A program made the position numbers and the translations under genes. Under the pieces are notes generated by a model. That model saw only the letters and a list, made by a program, of their open reading frames with translations. It was not told where the DNA came from and did no database searches. Of a DNA stretch of 64,000 nt, positions 8,473 to 18,020 are shown piece after piece. Source of the stretch: Colwellia sp. 20A7 (lineage in GTDB: Bacteria; Pseudomonadota; Gammaproteobacteria; Enterobacterales; Alteromonadaceae); assembly GCF_009832865.1 (NCBI RefSeq), contig NZ_CP047130.1, forward strand, positions 2,046,001 through 2,110,000, given 5' to 3'. Position 1 is the first letter of the stretch. Every line of letters begins with the position of its first letter.

Positions 8473-10969
8473 GTTAGCGTTTAAATTATTTGCTCGGGAA
8501 TTTCGTCGTGGCGAACTAACAATTATATTTGCTGCTATTGCATTGGCGGTGTTAACTGTTTTTAGTTTATCGTCAATCACTGAACGTATTAGTTTAAACA
8601 TAGAGCAAAAAAGTAGTGACTTTATTGCCGCAGATAGACGTCTGTCGAGTAACCATGCCTTTGATCCTGAAATACTGAATAAAGCCAATCAACAGGGACT
8701 TGAGACGGCGCAACTTTTATTTTTTGATTCTATGTTGTTTGCCAATGATGAATTAGTGTTAGGGTCGGTTAAGGCAACTTCGCAGTCTTATCCTCTGAAA
8801 GGAAAAATCACGATTAAAGATACTTTAGTTGGGGAATCCTATGAAGTTGATACTGGGCCAAAAGTCGGTGATGTTTGGCTGAGTGAAGGCTTATTTTATC
8901 CGCTTAATGTTAACGTGGGTGATAAAGTTGAGTTAGGGGCCGGTATCTTTGTTATTACCAAGGTATTAGTGAATGAACCTGATGCACCCTTTTTTTCCTT
9001 ATCTGGGAATAAAAGGGTCTTACTAAATTATGAAGATATTCCCGTTACAAAAGCTGTACAAGCGGGGAGCCGGGTTTTTCATCGTTTACTGTTTGCTGGC
9101 GAAGAACAAAAGCTATCAGATTATTATACGTGGTTGAAGCCACAGCTTAAAAGTAATCAGAGCTGGGAAGGAATAAAAGATCGACAATCACCTTTGGGTA
9201 ATAACCTAGATCGCGCCGAAAGCTTCTTATTGCTGGCTGGGTTGTTTGGCATTATGTTGGCGGCAGTTGCTATGGCGGTTTCTGCCAAGCGATATTGCGA
9301 ACGACAATATGATCCTGTTGCTATGATGAAAACATTAGGTGGTAGCCGCACAACAATTCGCAATATCTTTTTACTTCACCTTAGTTTAGTTACTATTTTT
9401 TCTATTATGGCAGGGTTAGCGATAGGTTTTATTTTACAAAATATTGGCGCGAGTTATCTAGCCAATTTTATGGGAACCGAGTTACCTCAATCAGGCTTTA
9501 GACCTTGGTTTTTATCAATATTCATTGGTGTCGTTTGCGCATTAATGTTTTCACTTAAACCGTTATTAGACTTATTTGATATTCCACCGCTGCGAGTATT
9601 ACGTCGTAATTTAGGCGATACGTTAGCATTAAGCCGTATTCATGTTACCCTGTCACTGCTTACTATTTTTGCATTAATGTGGTTATTCAGTGGTGCACTT
9701 GTTACCACTTTAGTTTTATTTGGTTCGACGTTATTAATTATTGTTATTCTATTTGCGGTATCGCGCTTATTTTTCGCAGCAGGGCGTAGTTTAGGATTAA
9801 GGCCTGGCTCTAGTTGGTCACTGGCAATCGCTACACTACAAAAACGAGCGAATGCCAATGCAATTCAATTAATTAGTTTTGCCCTCGCTATTCAATTGAT
9901 GTTGTTTTTAGTCGTATTAAAAAATGACATGATTGCTGATTGGCAAATGCAAGTACCTGAAGATGCGCCAAATATGTTCATCATCAATATTGCAGAAGAA
10001 GAAATAGACCCTATAACACAGTTTTTTAATGATAAAGGTATTGGTCATGAAGCTTTTTACCCCGTATTTAAAGGTCGTGTTGATGCAGTAAATGGTGAAG
10101 AGTTTGCACGACGTGTTTCAAAGCAAGAAGGTGAAGAGAAAGATGAAGATGCTAGAAATGGTTCAAGGCGTGAGCCCAACCTAACTTGGTTAGATGATTT
10201 ACCTGAAGGCAATGAAATAACTGAGGGGGAGTGGTTTAATACTAACAATAGCGATGTATTAGAGGTATCAGTATTTGAAGGCTGGAAAGATGATCTTGAT
10301 ATTGTGCTTGGTGATACATTAACTATTTTAGTGAATGAACAAAAATTTGAAGTAAAAGTTACTAGTTTTAGAAGTGTTAATTGGGGAAATATAAAACCTA
10401 ACTTCTTTATGATTTTAAGTCCTAATATGGCAGGGAACGTACCGGTTAGCTATTTTAGTGCGGCAAAATTAGAAGAGAGACACACCAAGGATGTTAGCCT
10501 TTTATTACAACGATACCCCACTATTAATATGATTGATGTTAAATCACGTATGGAGCAAGCACAGGCTATTATTTCGCAAGTAACACTCGCGATAAGTTTT
10601 GTATTATCAATTGTATTGATTAGTGGTGCGTTAGTACTGGTATCACAAGTACAAGCAAGTTTGTCTGAACGTTTACAAGAAGTGGTTATATTACGGACTC
10701 TAGGTGCAAAAGGACGCTTGATTAAACTTGCCACACTTTATGAATTTTTATTACTTGGTGCAATTGCTGGTTTAGTTGCTGCTATGGTGAGTGATATTAC
10801 TTTGCTTATTATTCAACAGCAGCTTTTTGATCTTGAAGGGCGATTACATCCTTATATATGGATACTTGGCCCGACAAGTGGTGCTCTGTTTGTTGGTAGC
10901 ATAGGTTATCTTATGGTTGCCCAGACAATGCGTCAAAATACACAAGGTTTATTAAGGAAACTGAGTTAA
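8462..10969 (+). CDS. ybbP: FtsX-family ABC permease YbbP
   Basis: This is an 835-aa permease with the duplicated FtsX layout of the YbbP group: an N-terminal helix, a large periplasmic domain (about residues 45-240), a helix block (about 255-470), a second periplasmic domain (about 490-690, with a Glu/Asp/Arg-rich insert near residues 550-570), and a final three-helix block. With YbbA it would act as a mechanotransmitting or lipid/lipoprotein-related exporter at the inner membrane; the substrate is unknown. The ATG at 8462 with GAAGGGG nine bases upstream is chosen over the TTG at 8456. It overlaps ybbA. Confidence 0.88.
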   Translation: MWVKLAFKLFAREFRRGELTIIFAAIALAVLTVFSLSSITERISLNIEQKSSDFIAADRRLSSNHAFDPEILNKANQQGLETAQLLFFDSMLFANDELVLGSVKATSQSYPLKGKITIKDTLVGESYEVDTGPKVGDVWLSEGLFYPLNVNVGDKVELGAGIFVITKVLVNEPDAPFFSLSGNKRVLLNYEDIPVTKAVQAGSRVFHRLLFAGEEQKLSDYYTWLKPQLKSNQSWEGIKDRQSPLGNNLDRAESFLLLAGLFGIMLAAVAMAVSAKRYCERQYDPVAMMKTLGGSRTTIRNIFLLHLSLVTIFSIMAGLAIGFILQNIGASYLANFMGTELPQSGFRPWFLSIFIGVVCALMFSLKPLLDLFDIPPLRVLRRNLGDTLALSRIHVTLSLLTIFALMWLFSGALVTTLVLFGSTLLIIVILFAVSRLFFAAGRSLGLRPGSSWSLAIATLQKRANANAIQLISFALAIQLMLFLVVLKNDMIADWQMQVPEDAPNMFIINIAEEEIDPITQFFNDKGIGHEAFYPVFKGRVDAVNGEEFARRVSKQEGEEKDEDARNGSRREPNLTWLDDLPEGNEITEGEWFNTNNSDVLEVSVFEGWKDDLDIVLGDTLTILVNEQKFEVKVTSFRSVNWGNIKPNFFMILSPNMAGNVPVSYFSAAKLEERHTKDVSLLLQRYPTINMIDVKSRMEQAQAIISQVTLAISFVLSIVLISGALVLVSQVQASLSERLQEVVILRTLGAKGRLIKLATLYEFLLLGAIAGLVAAMVSDITLLIIQQQLFDLEGRLHPYIWILGPTSGALFVGSIGYLMVAQTMRQNTQGLLRKLS

Positions 10970-11028
10970 TCAAATATTGATAGCGGCTTCCTCTAAACTA
11001 GTGAAAGTGATTAATTTCAGGTATATTG

Positions 11029-11056
11029 ACTCTTATTAAAAAATAAGAGTTTATTT
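11029..11056 (+). terminator. Hairpin between ybbP and the AI-2E permease gene
   Basis: A 9-bp stem (11029-11037 with 11042-11050) around AAAA is followed by TTATTTTC. It is placed as a weak terminator for ybbP, but its right arm also contains the only purine-rich ribosome-site candidate of the next gene (ATG at 11059), so it may instead or also limit translation. Confidence 0.5.
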
Positions 11057-11058
11057 TC

Positions 11059-12129
11059 ATGGTTTTATCGGCTAAAAACAGCTCAATGGTTAAAGGGTTT
11101 GTTACTGTTGCTGCTATCTTTATTATTTTTGCAGGGGTAAAAACAGCAGCAAATATATTAGTACCTTTTTTATTATCTTTATTTATTGCCATTATTTGCA
11201 ACCCTCTTGTTGTTAAAGCTAGTCAGTTTAAGATACCTAAAGCAGTGTCGGTTATTATTGTTATCGGTATCTTTGTTACTATTGCACTATCGTTAGCAGG
11301 TTTAGTGGGTAAGTCGCTAAATGAATTATCAGAGCTCATTCCTCAATATCGGCTACAATTTCAAGAACAATTCACCTGGTTAACCGCTTTTCTATCTCGT
11401 TATAACATTCAAATATCTTCTTCTATCTTATTAGAATACTTTGATCCCGCTGCTGCCATGGGCATGGCTGCAAATATGCTGAGCGGTTTTGGCTCGGTGA
11501 TGGCTAATTTATTGTTAATCGTACTTACTGTTGTTTTTATGCTTTTTGAAGCCTCTTCGTTCCCGGTTAAATTACATTTTGCACTTGATGATCCTGAGAT
11601 GCGTATAAAACAGATCGAGCGATTTTTAGCATCGGTGAATCATTATATCGCCATTAAAACGATGGTCAGTATTGCCACGGGTATGGTTGTCTCACTTATG
11701 CTTTGGGCTTTTGGTTTAGATTTTTATCTTCTGTGGGGAGTATTTGCCTTCTTACTGAATTATATTCCAAATATAGGCTCTATTATTGCAGCTGTTCCAG
11801 CTGTGACGTTGGCTACGTTACAGCTGGGTATTGGGGAAGCAGGTTTTATTGGATTAGGTTATGTTGCTATTAATATGGTGATGGGCAATATGATAGAGCC
11901 TAGATATTTAGGAAAAGGTTTAGGTTTATCAACGTTAGTGGTTTTCTTGTCATTAATCTTTTGGGGATGGTTATTAGGAACTGTTGGTATGTTACTGAGT
12001 GTACCGTTAACTATGATTCTAAAAATAGGTTTAGAGAGCACGCCTGAAGGTCGCTGGTTAGCTGTTTTACTCAGTGATGAAGACAGTGTTTTACTAGAAA
12101 TGGAACAGATTCAAAACAATAAAGATTAA
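11059..12129 (+). CDS. AI-2E family transporter (PerM-like permease)
   Basis: This 356-aa inner-membrane protein has about eight hydrophobic segments and the pattern of the AI-2E/PerM family: an N-terminal L-V-P-F-L-L-S-L-F-I-A-I region, a soluble middle (about residues 90-150), and a C-terminal L-N-Y-I-P-N-I-G-S-I-I-A-A-V-P core followed by E-P-R-Y-L-G-K-G-L-G-L-S-T-L-V-V-F-L-S. The family includes AI-2 exporters and Na+/H+ antiporters, so the substrate is open. It follows the YbbA-YbbP genes by 89 bases, with a hairpin in between. The ribosome site is weak. Confidence 0.87.
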   Translation: MVLSAKNSSMVKGFVTVAAIFIIFAGVKTAANILVPFLLSLFIAIICNPLVVKASQFKIPKAVSVIIVIGIFVTIALSLAGLVGKSLNELSELIPQYRLQFQEQFTWLTAFLSRYNIQISSSILLEYFDPAAAMGMAANMLSGFGSVMANLLLIVLTVVFMLFEASSFPVKLHFALDDPEMRIKQIERFLASVNHYIAIKTMVSIATGMVVSLMLWAFGLDFYLLWGVFAFLLNYIPNIGSIIAAVPAVTLATLQLGIGEAGFIGLGYVAINMVMGNMIEPRYLGKGLGLSTLVVFLSLIFWGWLLGTVGMLLSVPLTMILKIGLESTPEGRWLAVLLSDEDSVLLEMEQIQNNKD

Positions 12130-12724
12130 TACGTTGTAAGCGTCCGCTGAATAGCAGATAACATCAATGTTATCAAATCATTATGCTGCTTCTGTTGATG
12201 ACGAAATAAGTTTAATAAAGGCAGGGGGATTCAAGCAGATGAAACCTTGTTTAATGTGATTAAAGAAGATAAAGTTAAAAGTTACATATGGTTGTCTTGT
12301 ACAGATAGTGGGAGGTGGATTATTAAAAACGCCCGCGAAAATAGGAAGTTGTCAGGAGTCCACCCTCCGTAAATTTATTGAAGCGCAAACAACTCAACTT
12401 AAAATTAAAACGAGCAAAGCAGACTTAAGCGGAGAATAGAAATCTAGTATTGTAAATAATGAGTAATATAAACTTCAGATGTAGCTTAGTTGGTGCTTAC
12501 GAACAATTGGTAAGTATGTTTGTTAGAAAAATACTAGATTACATTCTGTTGGAAAAATCTCGATTATTGAATATTTTGTGAAAAGCTAGGTTTGGATGAT
12601 AATTTATTTGAAAAATCGTTATTTACTTTGGATGTATAAAACTATTTAGCGGGGAGGGAAATCAAATAGTGATACTTCTTAATTGTGCCGTTATATTTGT
12701 TTGAGTATTACCAAAAAATAACGA
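12130..12724. other. Gene-poor region with mobile-element debris
   Basis: There is no intact ORF on either strand. Apart from the IS66-like fragments described separately, several short coding-like snippets in different frames (for example E-K-L-G-L-D-D-N-L-F-E-K-S near 12580-12640) suggest decayed genes that I cannot identify. It borders the T6SS island. Confidence 0.5.
12229..12430 (+). pseudogene. Decayed IS66-family transposase (TnpC) fragments
   Basis: Frame 12229 reads I-Q-A-D-E-T-L-F-N-V-I-K-E-D-K and then S-Y-I-W-L-S-C-T-D-S-G, which matches the catalytic H-A-D-E-T…K-S-Y-M-W-L region of IS66 transposases. The frame ends after about 47 codons. A second snippet in another frame (12374-12438, F-I-E-A-Q-T-T-Q-L-K-I-K-T-S-K-A-D) resembles the later part of the same protein. 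Most of the element, and both ends, appear lost. The identification comes from memory of the family motif. Confidence 0.5.
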
Positions 12725-12768
12725 AGTAAAAAATAAAACAGAGATGAGCAAATGTTGAGCCCATCTCT
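12725..12768 (-). terminator. Terminator of the ppkA-tagH-tssJ-tssK operon
   Basis: On the minus strand AGAGATGGGC pairs with GCTCATCTCT (12740-12749 with 12759-12768; one G-T pair) around a 9-base loop. A T-rich tract follows (the plus-strand A-rich run at 12725-12739). Confidence 0.75.
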
Positions 12769-12779
12769 ATAAATATTTA

Positions 12780-14108
12780 CTAATGGTTTACCACCCAAAG
12801 TTCAATTTCTAGATCAGGATAGTGACCAGAAAGATGAAGAGCAATACCACCACTCGCCTGTAGCTTTAACCAATGGTTATTTTGTTTGTCTAATTGGAAA
12901 TAATGATATCCAGAATGATAAGGTACTTGTCTTGGCGCTACCGGTAGCGCAATAATACCAATCCCTGGCAGTTGATTATTAACCAACTCTCGGATACTTT
13001 CCACTGAGCCTATTTTAATTTGTGCAGGTAAACGCTTACGTACTTCTTCGTTAGGTAAAGCTGCTTTGACCGCAATGATAAAGTCAGCGTGATCCAAAGA
13101 ATTTTTATCATGTATTGGAGAAAAGTAAATACCATATTGGCTTTTTTCTAATACAAGCTGAATTGCTGTTTGTTCTAATACGCTACTTAAGCTCTGTGTG
13201 ATACTCGCCATAATATTGCTAAAGACATAGCAGAGGTTGTCATGCTGATACTTAGGAAATTCAGGTGCGCGTTTAGTTGCCGAGCTAAACGTTGCTAATT
13301 CACCCGAAAAGCTAATAATAGAACGATATAGCGCTTCAGGATGAATACCAGACATAGCATTGTAATGCTCAAATAAAGGTTGGTATTTGTTAAGAAGTTG
13401 TAGCATTAAAAAGTCAGATATTGAGCTAGAAGAGCCCTGTGCTTGACATAATCTTGCGGCTATCGCATCTGCACGTTGATTTATCATGCCTTTTATTTCG
13501 CGAGTAACCTTTATTAACCCTTGAATATTATCGATAGATAAACAAGGGGGTATAAACTTTTTATCTAATGAGATAACGCCTTCCTCAGACACCTCAACTA
13601 CTCTGGCTATAGCTATTGAAACATATCCAGAGCGATCTTCACTTTGTAGTTTAAATTGGCAATGTAATTTGCCTATTTGTAGTACTTCTGTTGCTTCTGA
13701 GCCTATAGATGTATCAATAATATTATGATCATGATAATGATAGCGGGTAATTAAAGTGCTATCTCCATTTGAAATATTTAATCCCGTACTTTTATTAATA
13801 GGTAATACAAGATAGATCAATTGGTCCAAAGTACCTGTAGGTATACTGATTGCTTCGGGCAGCAAGCCTTGCTCGGGCAATACTGCTAATGTATTGTCTT
13901 GAAAAAGACACTCAACACTGTTTAGCCGAAATTGGCCTAATGAAAGCATGCTGTTATCAATATCAAGGTCAAATATCCCCCAAGAAAGTGGACTGACTTT
14001 GGCATTGATTTTTGATTGTTGAAATTGTAGATAGCGTTCTTGTTGCTGCATATGCTGCGGTCGCAAGAACATACCTTCTGTCCATGCTACTGGGCTAAAA
14101 TCACTCAT
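12780..14108 (-). CDS. tssK: T6SS baseplate subunit TssK
   Basis: This 442-aa TssK/ImpJ protein has the canonical start (…V-A-W-T-E-G-M-F-L-R-P-Q-H-M-Q-Q-Q-E-R-Y), the shell domain with D-N-S-M-L-S-L-G-Q-F, a helical middle and a C-terminal receptor-binding-protein-like head. TssK trimers link the baseplate wedges (TssEFG) to the cytoplasmic part of TssL/TssM. It is the last gene of a minus-strand operon (ppkA, tagH, tssJ, tssK), 21 bases after tssJ. Confidence 0.95.
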   Translation of the reverse strand: MSDFSPVAWTEGMFLRPQHMQQQERYLQFQQSKINAKVSPLSWGIFDLDIDNSMLSLGQFRLNSVECLFQDNTLAVLPEQGLLPEAISIPTGTLDQLIYLVLPINKSTGLNISNGDSTLITRYHYHDHNIIDTSIGSEATEVLQIGKLHCQFKLQSEDRSGYVSIAIARVVEVSEEGVISLDKKFIPPCLSIDNIQGLIKVTREIKGMINQRADAIAARLCQAQGSSSSISDFLMLQLLNKYQPLFEHYNAMSGIHPEALYRSIISFSGELATFSSATKRAPEFPKYQHDNLCYVFSNIMASITQSLSSVLEQTAIQLVLEKSQYGIYFSPIHDKNSLDHADFIIAVKAALPNEEVRKRLPAQIKIGSVESIRELVNNQLPGIGIIALPVAPRQVPYHSGYHYFQLDKQNNHWLKLQASGGIALHLSGHYPDLEIELWVVNH

Positions 14109-14129
14109 AAAGTACTTCTTTATTTGGTT

Positions 14130-14600
14130 TTACTTATTACTAATATAAATGGCTAGTTTTTCAATATTCATAGTGAAAGTATCATAACCTGTCGGTGATA
14201 CTTCAATAACCGAGCGCCAACGAGAACTATCAATATCTCGATAGGCAACGACAAAGCCAACATAACGGGTATTTTTGTTTAATACCATTTTATATTCTTT
14301 TAGCTCATCTGGCTGTAGTTCTAACTCGTCTTTTTTTAATAAATCAGGTCCTAAAATATCTTCAGGTGATTCATATAAGGTAAAGAAGTCCTGGTTATCA
14401 AAAATAGTGCGAGAAGATAATTCAAAAACTTTTATGACGACAGGCGATGCTCTGCCATTCATATCGGGGTTGATATCTGCTGAAGCGTTAAAGTTAACAT
14501 CCGTCGATGGCGGAATAATAGCATTTATAGTCGAACAACTTGTGATGAACAACACACTCATTGAAACGACAAGCGCCATATATATATTTTTTAAAGTCAT
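14130..14600 (-). CDS. tssJ: T6SS outer-membrane lipoprotein TssJ
   Basis: This is a 156-aa lipoprotein. The signal peptide ends in a lipobox-like I-T-S-C with the lipidated Cys at residue 22. The mature part shows the TssJ transthyretin-like pattern: N-x-x-x-D-I-N-P-D-x-x-G-R-A-S-P-V-V-I-K-V-F-E-L, then F-D-N-Q-D-F-F-T-L and E-L-x-L-x-P. It sits in the outer membrane and holds the periplasmic end of TssM. It lies 16 bases after tagH and 21 bases before tssK. Confidence 0.93.
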   Translation of the reverse strand: MTLKNIYMALVVSMSVLFITSCSTINAIIPPSTDVNFNASADINPDMNGRASPVVIKVFELSSRTIFDNQDFFTLYESPEDILGPDLLKKDELELQPDELKEYKMVLNKNTRYVGFVVAYRDIDSSRWRSVIEVSPTGYDTFTMNIEKLAIYISNK

Positions 14601-14616
14601 TTTTACCTTCTAATAA

Positions 14617-15948
14617 TTATAATGATTTGATTTTCTTATCATATGCTTTAACGAAGTCATCTGATAACACTGAGCTGCCATTAGCAGTTATTTCATTTAC
14701 CATTTCTTTATGCAAACTTTGATATGTTTTCCAGTAACGCAACTGTTTTTGTCCTGGAACAACTTGATCAAAGATAGAGTCCTTCAAATCTTTTTTCTCT
14801 ATCTCTAAAGGTGCTAGTTGTTTAAATATACCTTCAATAGCGCCTAATGTTCCAGCAGTAAGGGCAATATCATGCTTTTTAGTATCATTAAATGCTTCTG
14901 TGATCGCTTGTGTTGACGGTAAAAAACTTGAGCTTCTTTTTAAGAATAAATTTTGAAAAACATCATCAATGGTTGCCGAAAATTTTAATGGGTTGTTTTC
15001 TTGCTGTTGAAATGTTGTTTGATTAATTCTAAATTCACTTTTCAATGCTGAGCGCGCTCTTAATGATTCAACTAAGCCCATTAGCATTAACTGCATGCTT
15101 TGGCCCATTTCATAAAGTAATTTATCATTTAACTGTTCAGGTTTAATCGATTCAGATACACCTAAACCTTTAATAAAAGCATCAAAAGAACTGTTTTCTA
15201 AAGGGCGGGCCGTTGTGATTCGCTGCTTTTCATCGTTTGTTGAAATTCTTTGTACTATTTTAGCTGATAGAGGGGCAACGGGTTCAGGAATCGTTGGTGA
15301 AATTGTCGCTTGTACAGGGATCGTTGGTACTGGTTGTTTCTCAACAATCGGCTTTTTTACGATGTTAGCGTTAATAAACTCATTATCCCATTCTTCTGGA
15401 ATAGCCTGTGGTACGTCAAAATGGTCATGCAAATCATTATTAACAGCAGGCATATTAGGTGAGCTTTTTATGGCATTGGCTTGCTCACCAAACAAACTAC
15501 TTGGGGATATACCTTGAACAGGTGAATTAATTTCAGCTTTGTTGTTAATCTCTGCTGTCGCTTGCGAAGGTATTGGGGAACTTTGCATTGAAGCGTTCGG
15601 TGTACTGGTATTAGCTAAAGGTGTACTAGTATCTTTAAGGGAAACAGATACTTCATAATCACCAAAGGTAAGTAAATCGTTGTCGCACAACCTATGTGTA
15701 TTTGATTTACCTAAAGCCTCTACAGATCGATTGATATATAAACCATTGGTTGATAAATCATGTATATAAAAACCGTCAGTACGTTTTTCTACCCGAGCGT
15801 GACACCCTGAAACAACTTTTTCTGGATCTGGCAAATGCCAATCATTACTCTCAGAACGACCTAAAGTAAGTGTATTGCTAATACTTATGGTAGAATTTTG
15901 TTCAGGGGAAAGTCTGTGATAGCTAACGATGTCAAAAATCAGTTCCAT
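14617..15948 (-). CDS. tagH: T6SS FHA-domain scaffold TagH/Fha
   Basis: The N-terminal FHA domain (about residues 1-90 from the chosen start) shows G-R-S-E-S-N-D-W and S-G-C-H-A-R-V with N-G-L-Y-I-N, the phosphothreonine-binding loops. A Pro/Ser-rich linker follows, then the conserved C-terminal T6SS-Fha region (about 260-440). Fha binds PpkA-phosphorylated targets and promotes assembly of the apparatus. Two starts are possible: the ATG at 15948 (M-E-L-I-F-D-I-V-S, the usual family start, but with AAAGGA almost touching it) and an ATG at 15981 eleven codons upstream without a clear ribosome site. It is the second gene of the ppkA operon, and tssJ follows after 16 bases. Confidence 0.88.
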   Translation of the reverse strand: MELIFDIVSYHRLSPEQNSTISISNTLTLGRSESNDWHLPDPEKVVSGCHARVEKRTDGFYIHDLSTNGLYINRSVEALGKSNTHRLCDNDLLTFGDYEVSVSLKDTSTPLANTSTPNASMQSSPIPSQATAEINNKAEINSPVQGISPSSLFGEQANAIKSSPNMPAVNNDLHDHFDVPQAIPEEWDNEFINANIVKKPIVEKQPVPTIPVQATISPTIPEPVAPLSAKIVQRISTNDEKQRITTARPLENSSFDAFIKGLGVSESIKPEQLNDKLLYEMGQSMQLMLMGLVESLRARSALKSEFRINQTTFQQQENNPLKFSATIDDVFQNLFLKRSSSFLPSTQAITEAFNDTKKHDIALTAGTLGAIEGIFKQLAPLEIEKKDLKDSIFDQVVPGQKQLRYWKTYQSLHKEMVNEITANGSSVLSDDFVKAYDKKIKSL

Positions 15949-16049
15949 GTCCTTTTTATGCCTTATGCAGTTAATACGCATTATTTCATTTGCGTATCAT
16001 TAAAAATAACTAGTTAAATTGAAATTAGTATAAAATATTTGGAGTAAAC

Positions 16050-18020
16050 TTAATTAATCACAGAATATAGTTCATTGCCTCTTTTGATTAATTGTCTGGC
16101 TGTTTTAAATCTTTTTTTCTCTAAATATAAATTACCATAATCAAGGTACGATCCTGCCATTGTTTTCTTTATTGCAGTTAAAGGAGAGAAGTCGTCTGGT
16201 ATTTGTGTTTCTAATTCAGTAATTTTCTCATCAATTTTTATTAACTCTTTTGGGTTATCGATAAGTGATAAATCATCGTTGAATTGATCAAATGTTGACG
16301 CATAAAATACCTCGGCTGCTTCATATGGGTAACTTGCTGATTTTCCGTCATTTACTTCCGCATTATATTTTGCTAATTGTGCAACCGATGACTTCATCGT
16401 TCTTCCAAAGTCTAATAGCGGTTTTGCGTCACTATAATACGTAAATGCTAATTCACCCACTGAAATTAGTTGTGTAATTCTATCTACATTATGTTCGGTC
16501 AACGCTAAAGTGAAGGTATCACTATATATTTTAAATACTTCATCTTCTGGCTGAAATTTAAATTCTGGATCAACGAAGTTTAAATCGGTGATGATTTTTT
16601 CAATACTATTATCATCTGCTTCATTATATCGTCCTTGGAGCAGCAGTAAGTGTAAACGTTCAGACAGCGCGTCAATAATTGCTATACGGCTACTACTTGC
16701 TTCCATTTGTAATTGATTTAATCGTACAGAATCAGGAAAAACAGATAGCGCATTCGCTATAATTAGGTCAACTTGATCATAATCTTTGTATGTCCCCGTT
16801 GAGTCTTTAGCAACATTAAGTATACGCTTTTCAGCTATATTGATAATTGATTGTCTATGCTCTCTAAGTAATCCTTGTTTTAAAAGCCTTTGCTCTGCAG
16901 GTATATCCTCTAATTGAGCCAATAAATCGGTTGTGGATAAGTTTTTAAGTCCGTTTAGTTTTTTCTGTTCATCATCGTTCAATGTGATGAGGCTATTCAA
17001 GTTGTTAATTTCTTTTTCTTGTGTTTGATATACTTGAAAAGCACTTGCAGCAATGACAATCGCAGCAACTACCGACAACGCTTTAGGCCAAACGTTACGA
17101 GAGAAATCATTAATTATTTTTTGAATAGAATCACAACGTTGTTCTTTATGTATGGCTAAGCCTTTTTTTAAGCTAGGCCATAATAATAAATTTAAATGTT
17201 TAGGTTTTTTTAACGGTGTTTTTTGTAAATCGACTTTATTTGCTGCTACTCGTTGGTATGGGTGTTTACATGAGAGCAATTCATAAACAATACAAGAAAA
17301 GGAAAAAATATCATCAGCAGCACAAGGCGATTGCCCCTGTAGTTGTTCAAAACTTGCATACGCCGGAGTAAATCCTGTGAGTGGCGATGATTGGTCATTA
17401 TCTTGTATTGCGTATTTATCAAAGTTTAATTGGACCGCACTTGCTACACCAAAATCAAAAATCTTAATATTACCTTGTCTGGTTAGTATAATGTTTGAGG
17501 GTTTTAAATCAGTATGAACAATACCCATTTTATGTGCATACGTGAGTGCTTCGCCAATTTGTTGAATTAAATTATTAGCGCCTTTGAAAGGTAAACCCAT
17601 CGGTTTAGAGCGCTTAATGACTTGATCAAGCGTTTCACCGTCTAACCATTCCATAACAATAAAATGAAAGTTATCGTGGGAGTCTACATCATAAACTCGA
17701 ATTATATTTGGGTGTGAGAGTTGTTGTGTTTTTCTTGCTTCTTTAATTAATATTTGTTTTGCTTCTGGAATTGACGAATATTGTTGAAGCAGCACTTTAA
17801 TTGCAACATAAGGTTCATTAATCCCCGCTGTTTCTAAATGTAAATCTTTAGCTCTGTAAATATCACTCATTCCACCCGAGCCAATCAGTGACTCTATAAG
17901 ATATCGACCTTTTAAAGACTTTCCTATTAAATTTATAGGCGTAGAAGTCTTTTGTGGAGATACACCAGCGATGAGTGTTTTATCATCGCTAATAGGGGCA
18001 TTTGAGTGAGTATTTTCCAT
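16050..18020 (-). CDS. ppkA: T6SS serine/threonine kinase PpkA
   Basis: This 656-aa Hanks-type kinase has a glycine loop G-S-G-G-M-S at residues 47-52, catalytic Lys75, the catalytic loop H-T-D-L-K-P-S-N with Asp171, D-F-G at 189-191, and a membrane segment at about 312-330. A periplasmic helical domain without a recognised fold makes up the rest. The residue before the catalytic Asp is Thr rather than Arg, so it is a non-RD kinase. In H1-type systems PpkA phosphorylates Fha to switch the T6SS on, opposed by PppA (gene at 26165). It is first in the minus-strand operon; its promoter should lie in 18021-18480. Confidence 0.92.
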   Translation of the reverse strand: MENTHSNAPISDDKTLIAGVSPQKTSTPINLIGKSLKGRYLIESLIGSGGMSDIYRAKDLHLETAGINEPYVAIKVLLQQYSSIPEAKQILIKEARKTQQLSHPNIIRVYDVDSHDNFHFIVMEWLDGETLDQVIKRSKPMGLPFKGANNLIQQIGEALTYAHKMGIVHTDLKPSNIILTRQGNIKIFDFGVASAVQLNFDKYAIQDNDQSSPLTGFTPAYASFEQLQGQSPCAADDIFSFSCIVYELLSCKHPYQRVAANKVDLQKTPLKKPKHLNLLLWPSLKKGLAIHKEQRCDSIQKIINDFSRNVWPKALSVVAAIVIAASAFQVYQTQEKEINNLNSLITLNDDEQKKLNGLKNLSTTDLLAQLEDIPAEQRLLKQGLLREHRQSIINIAEKRILNVAKDSTGTYKDYDQVDLIIANALSVFPDSVRLNQLQMEASSSRIAIIDALSERLHLLLLQGRYNEADDNSIEKIITDLNFVDPEFKFQPEDEVFKIYSDTFTLALTEHNVDRITQLISVGELAFTYYSDAKPLLDFGRTMKSSVAQLAKYNAEVNDGKSASYPYEAAEVFYASTFDQFNDDLSLIDNPKELIKIDEKITELETQIPDDFSPLTAIKKTMAGSYLDYGNLYLEKKRFKTARQLIKRGNELYSVIN

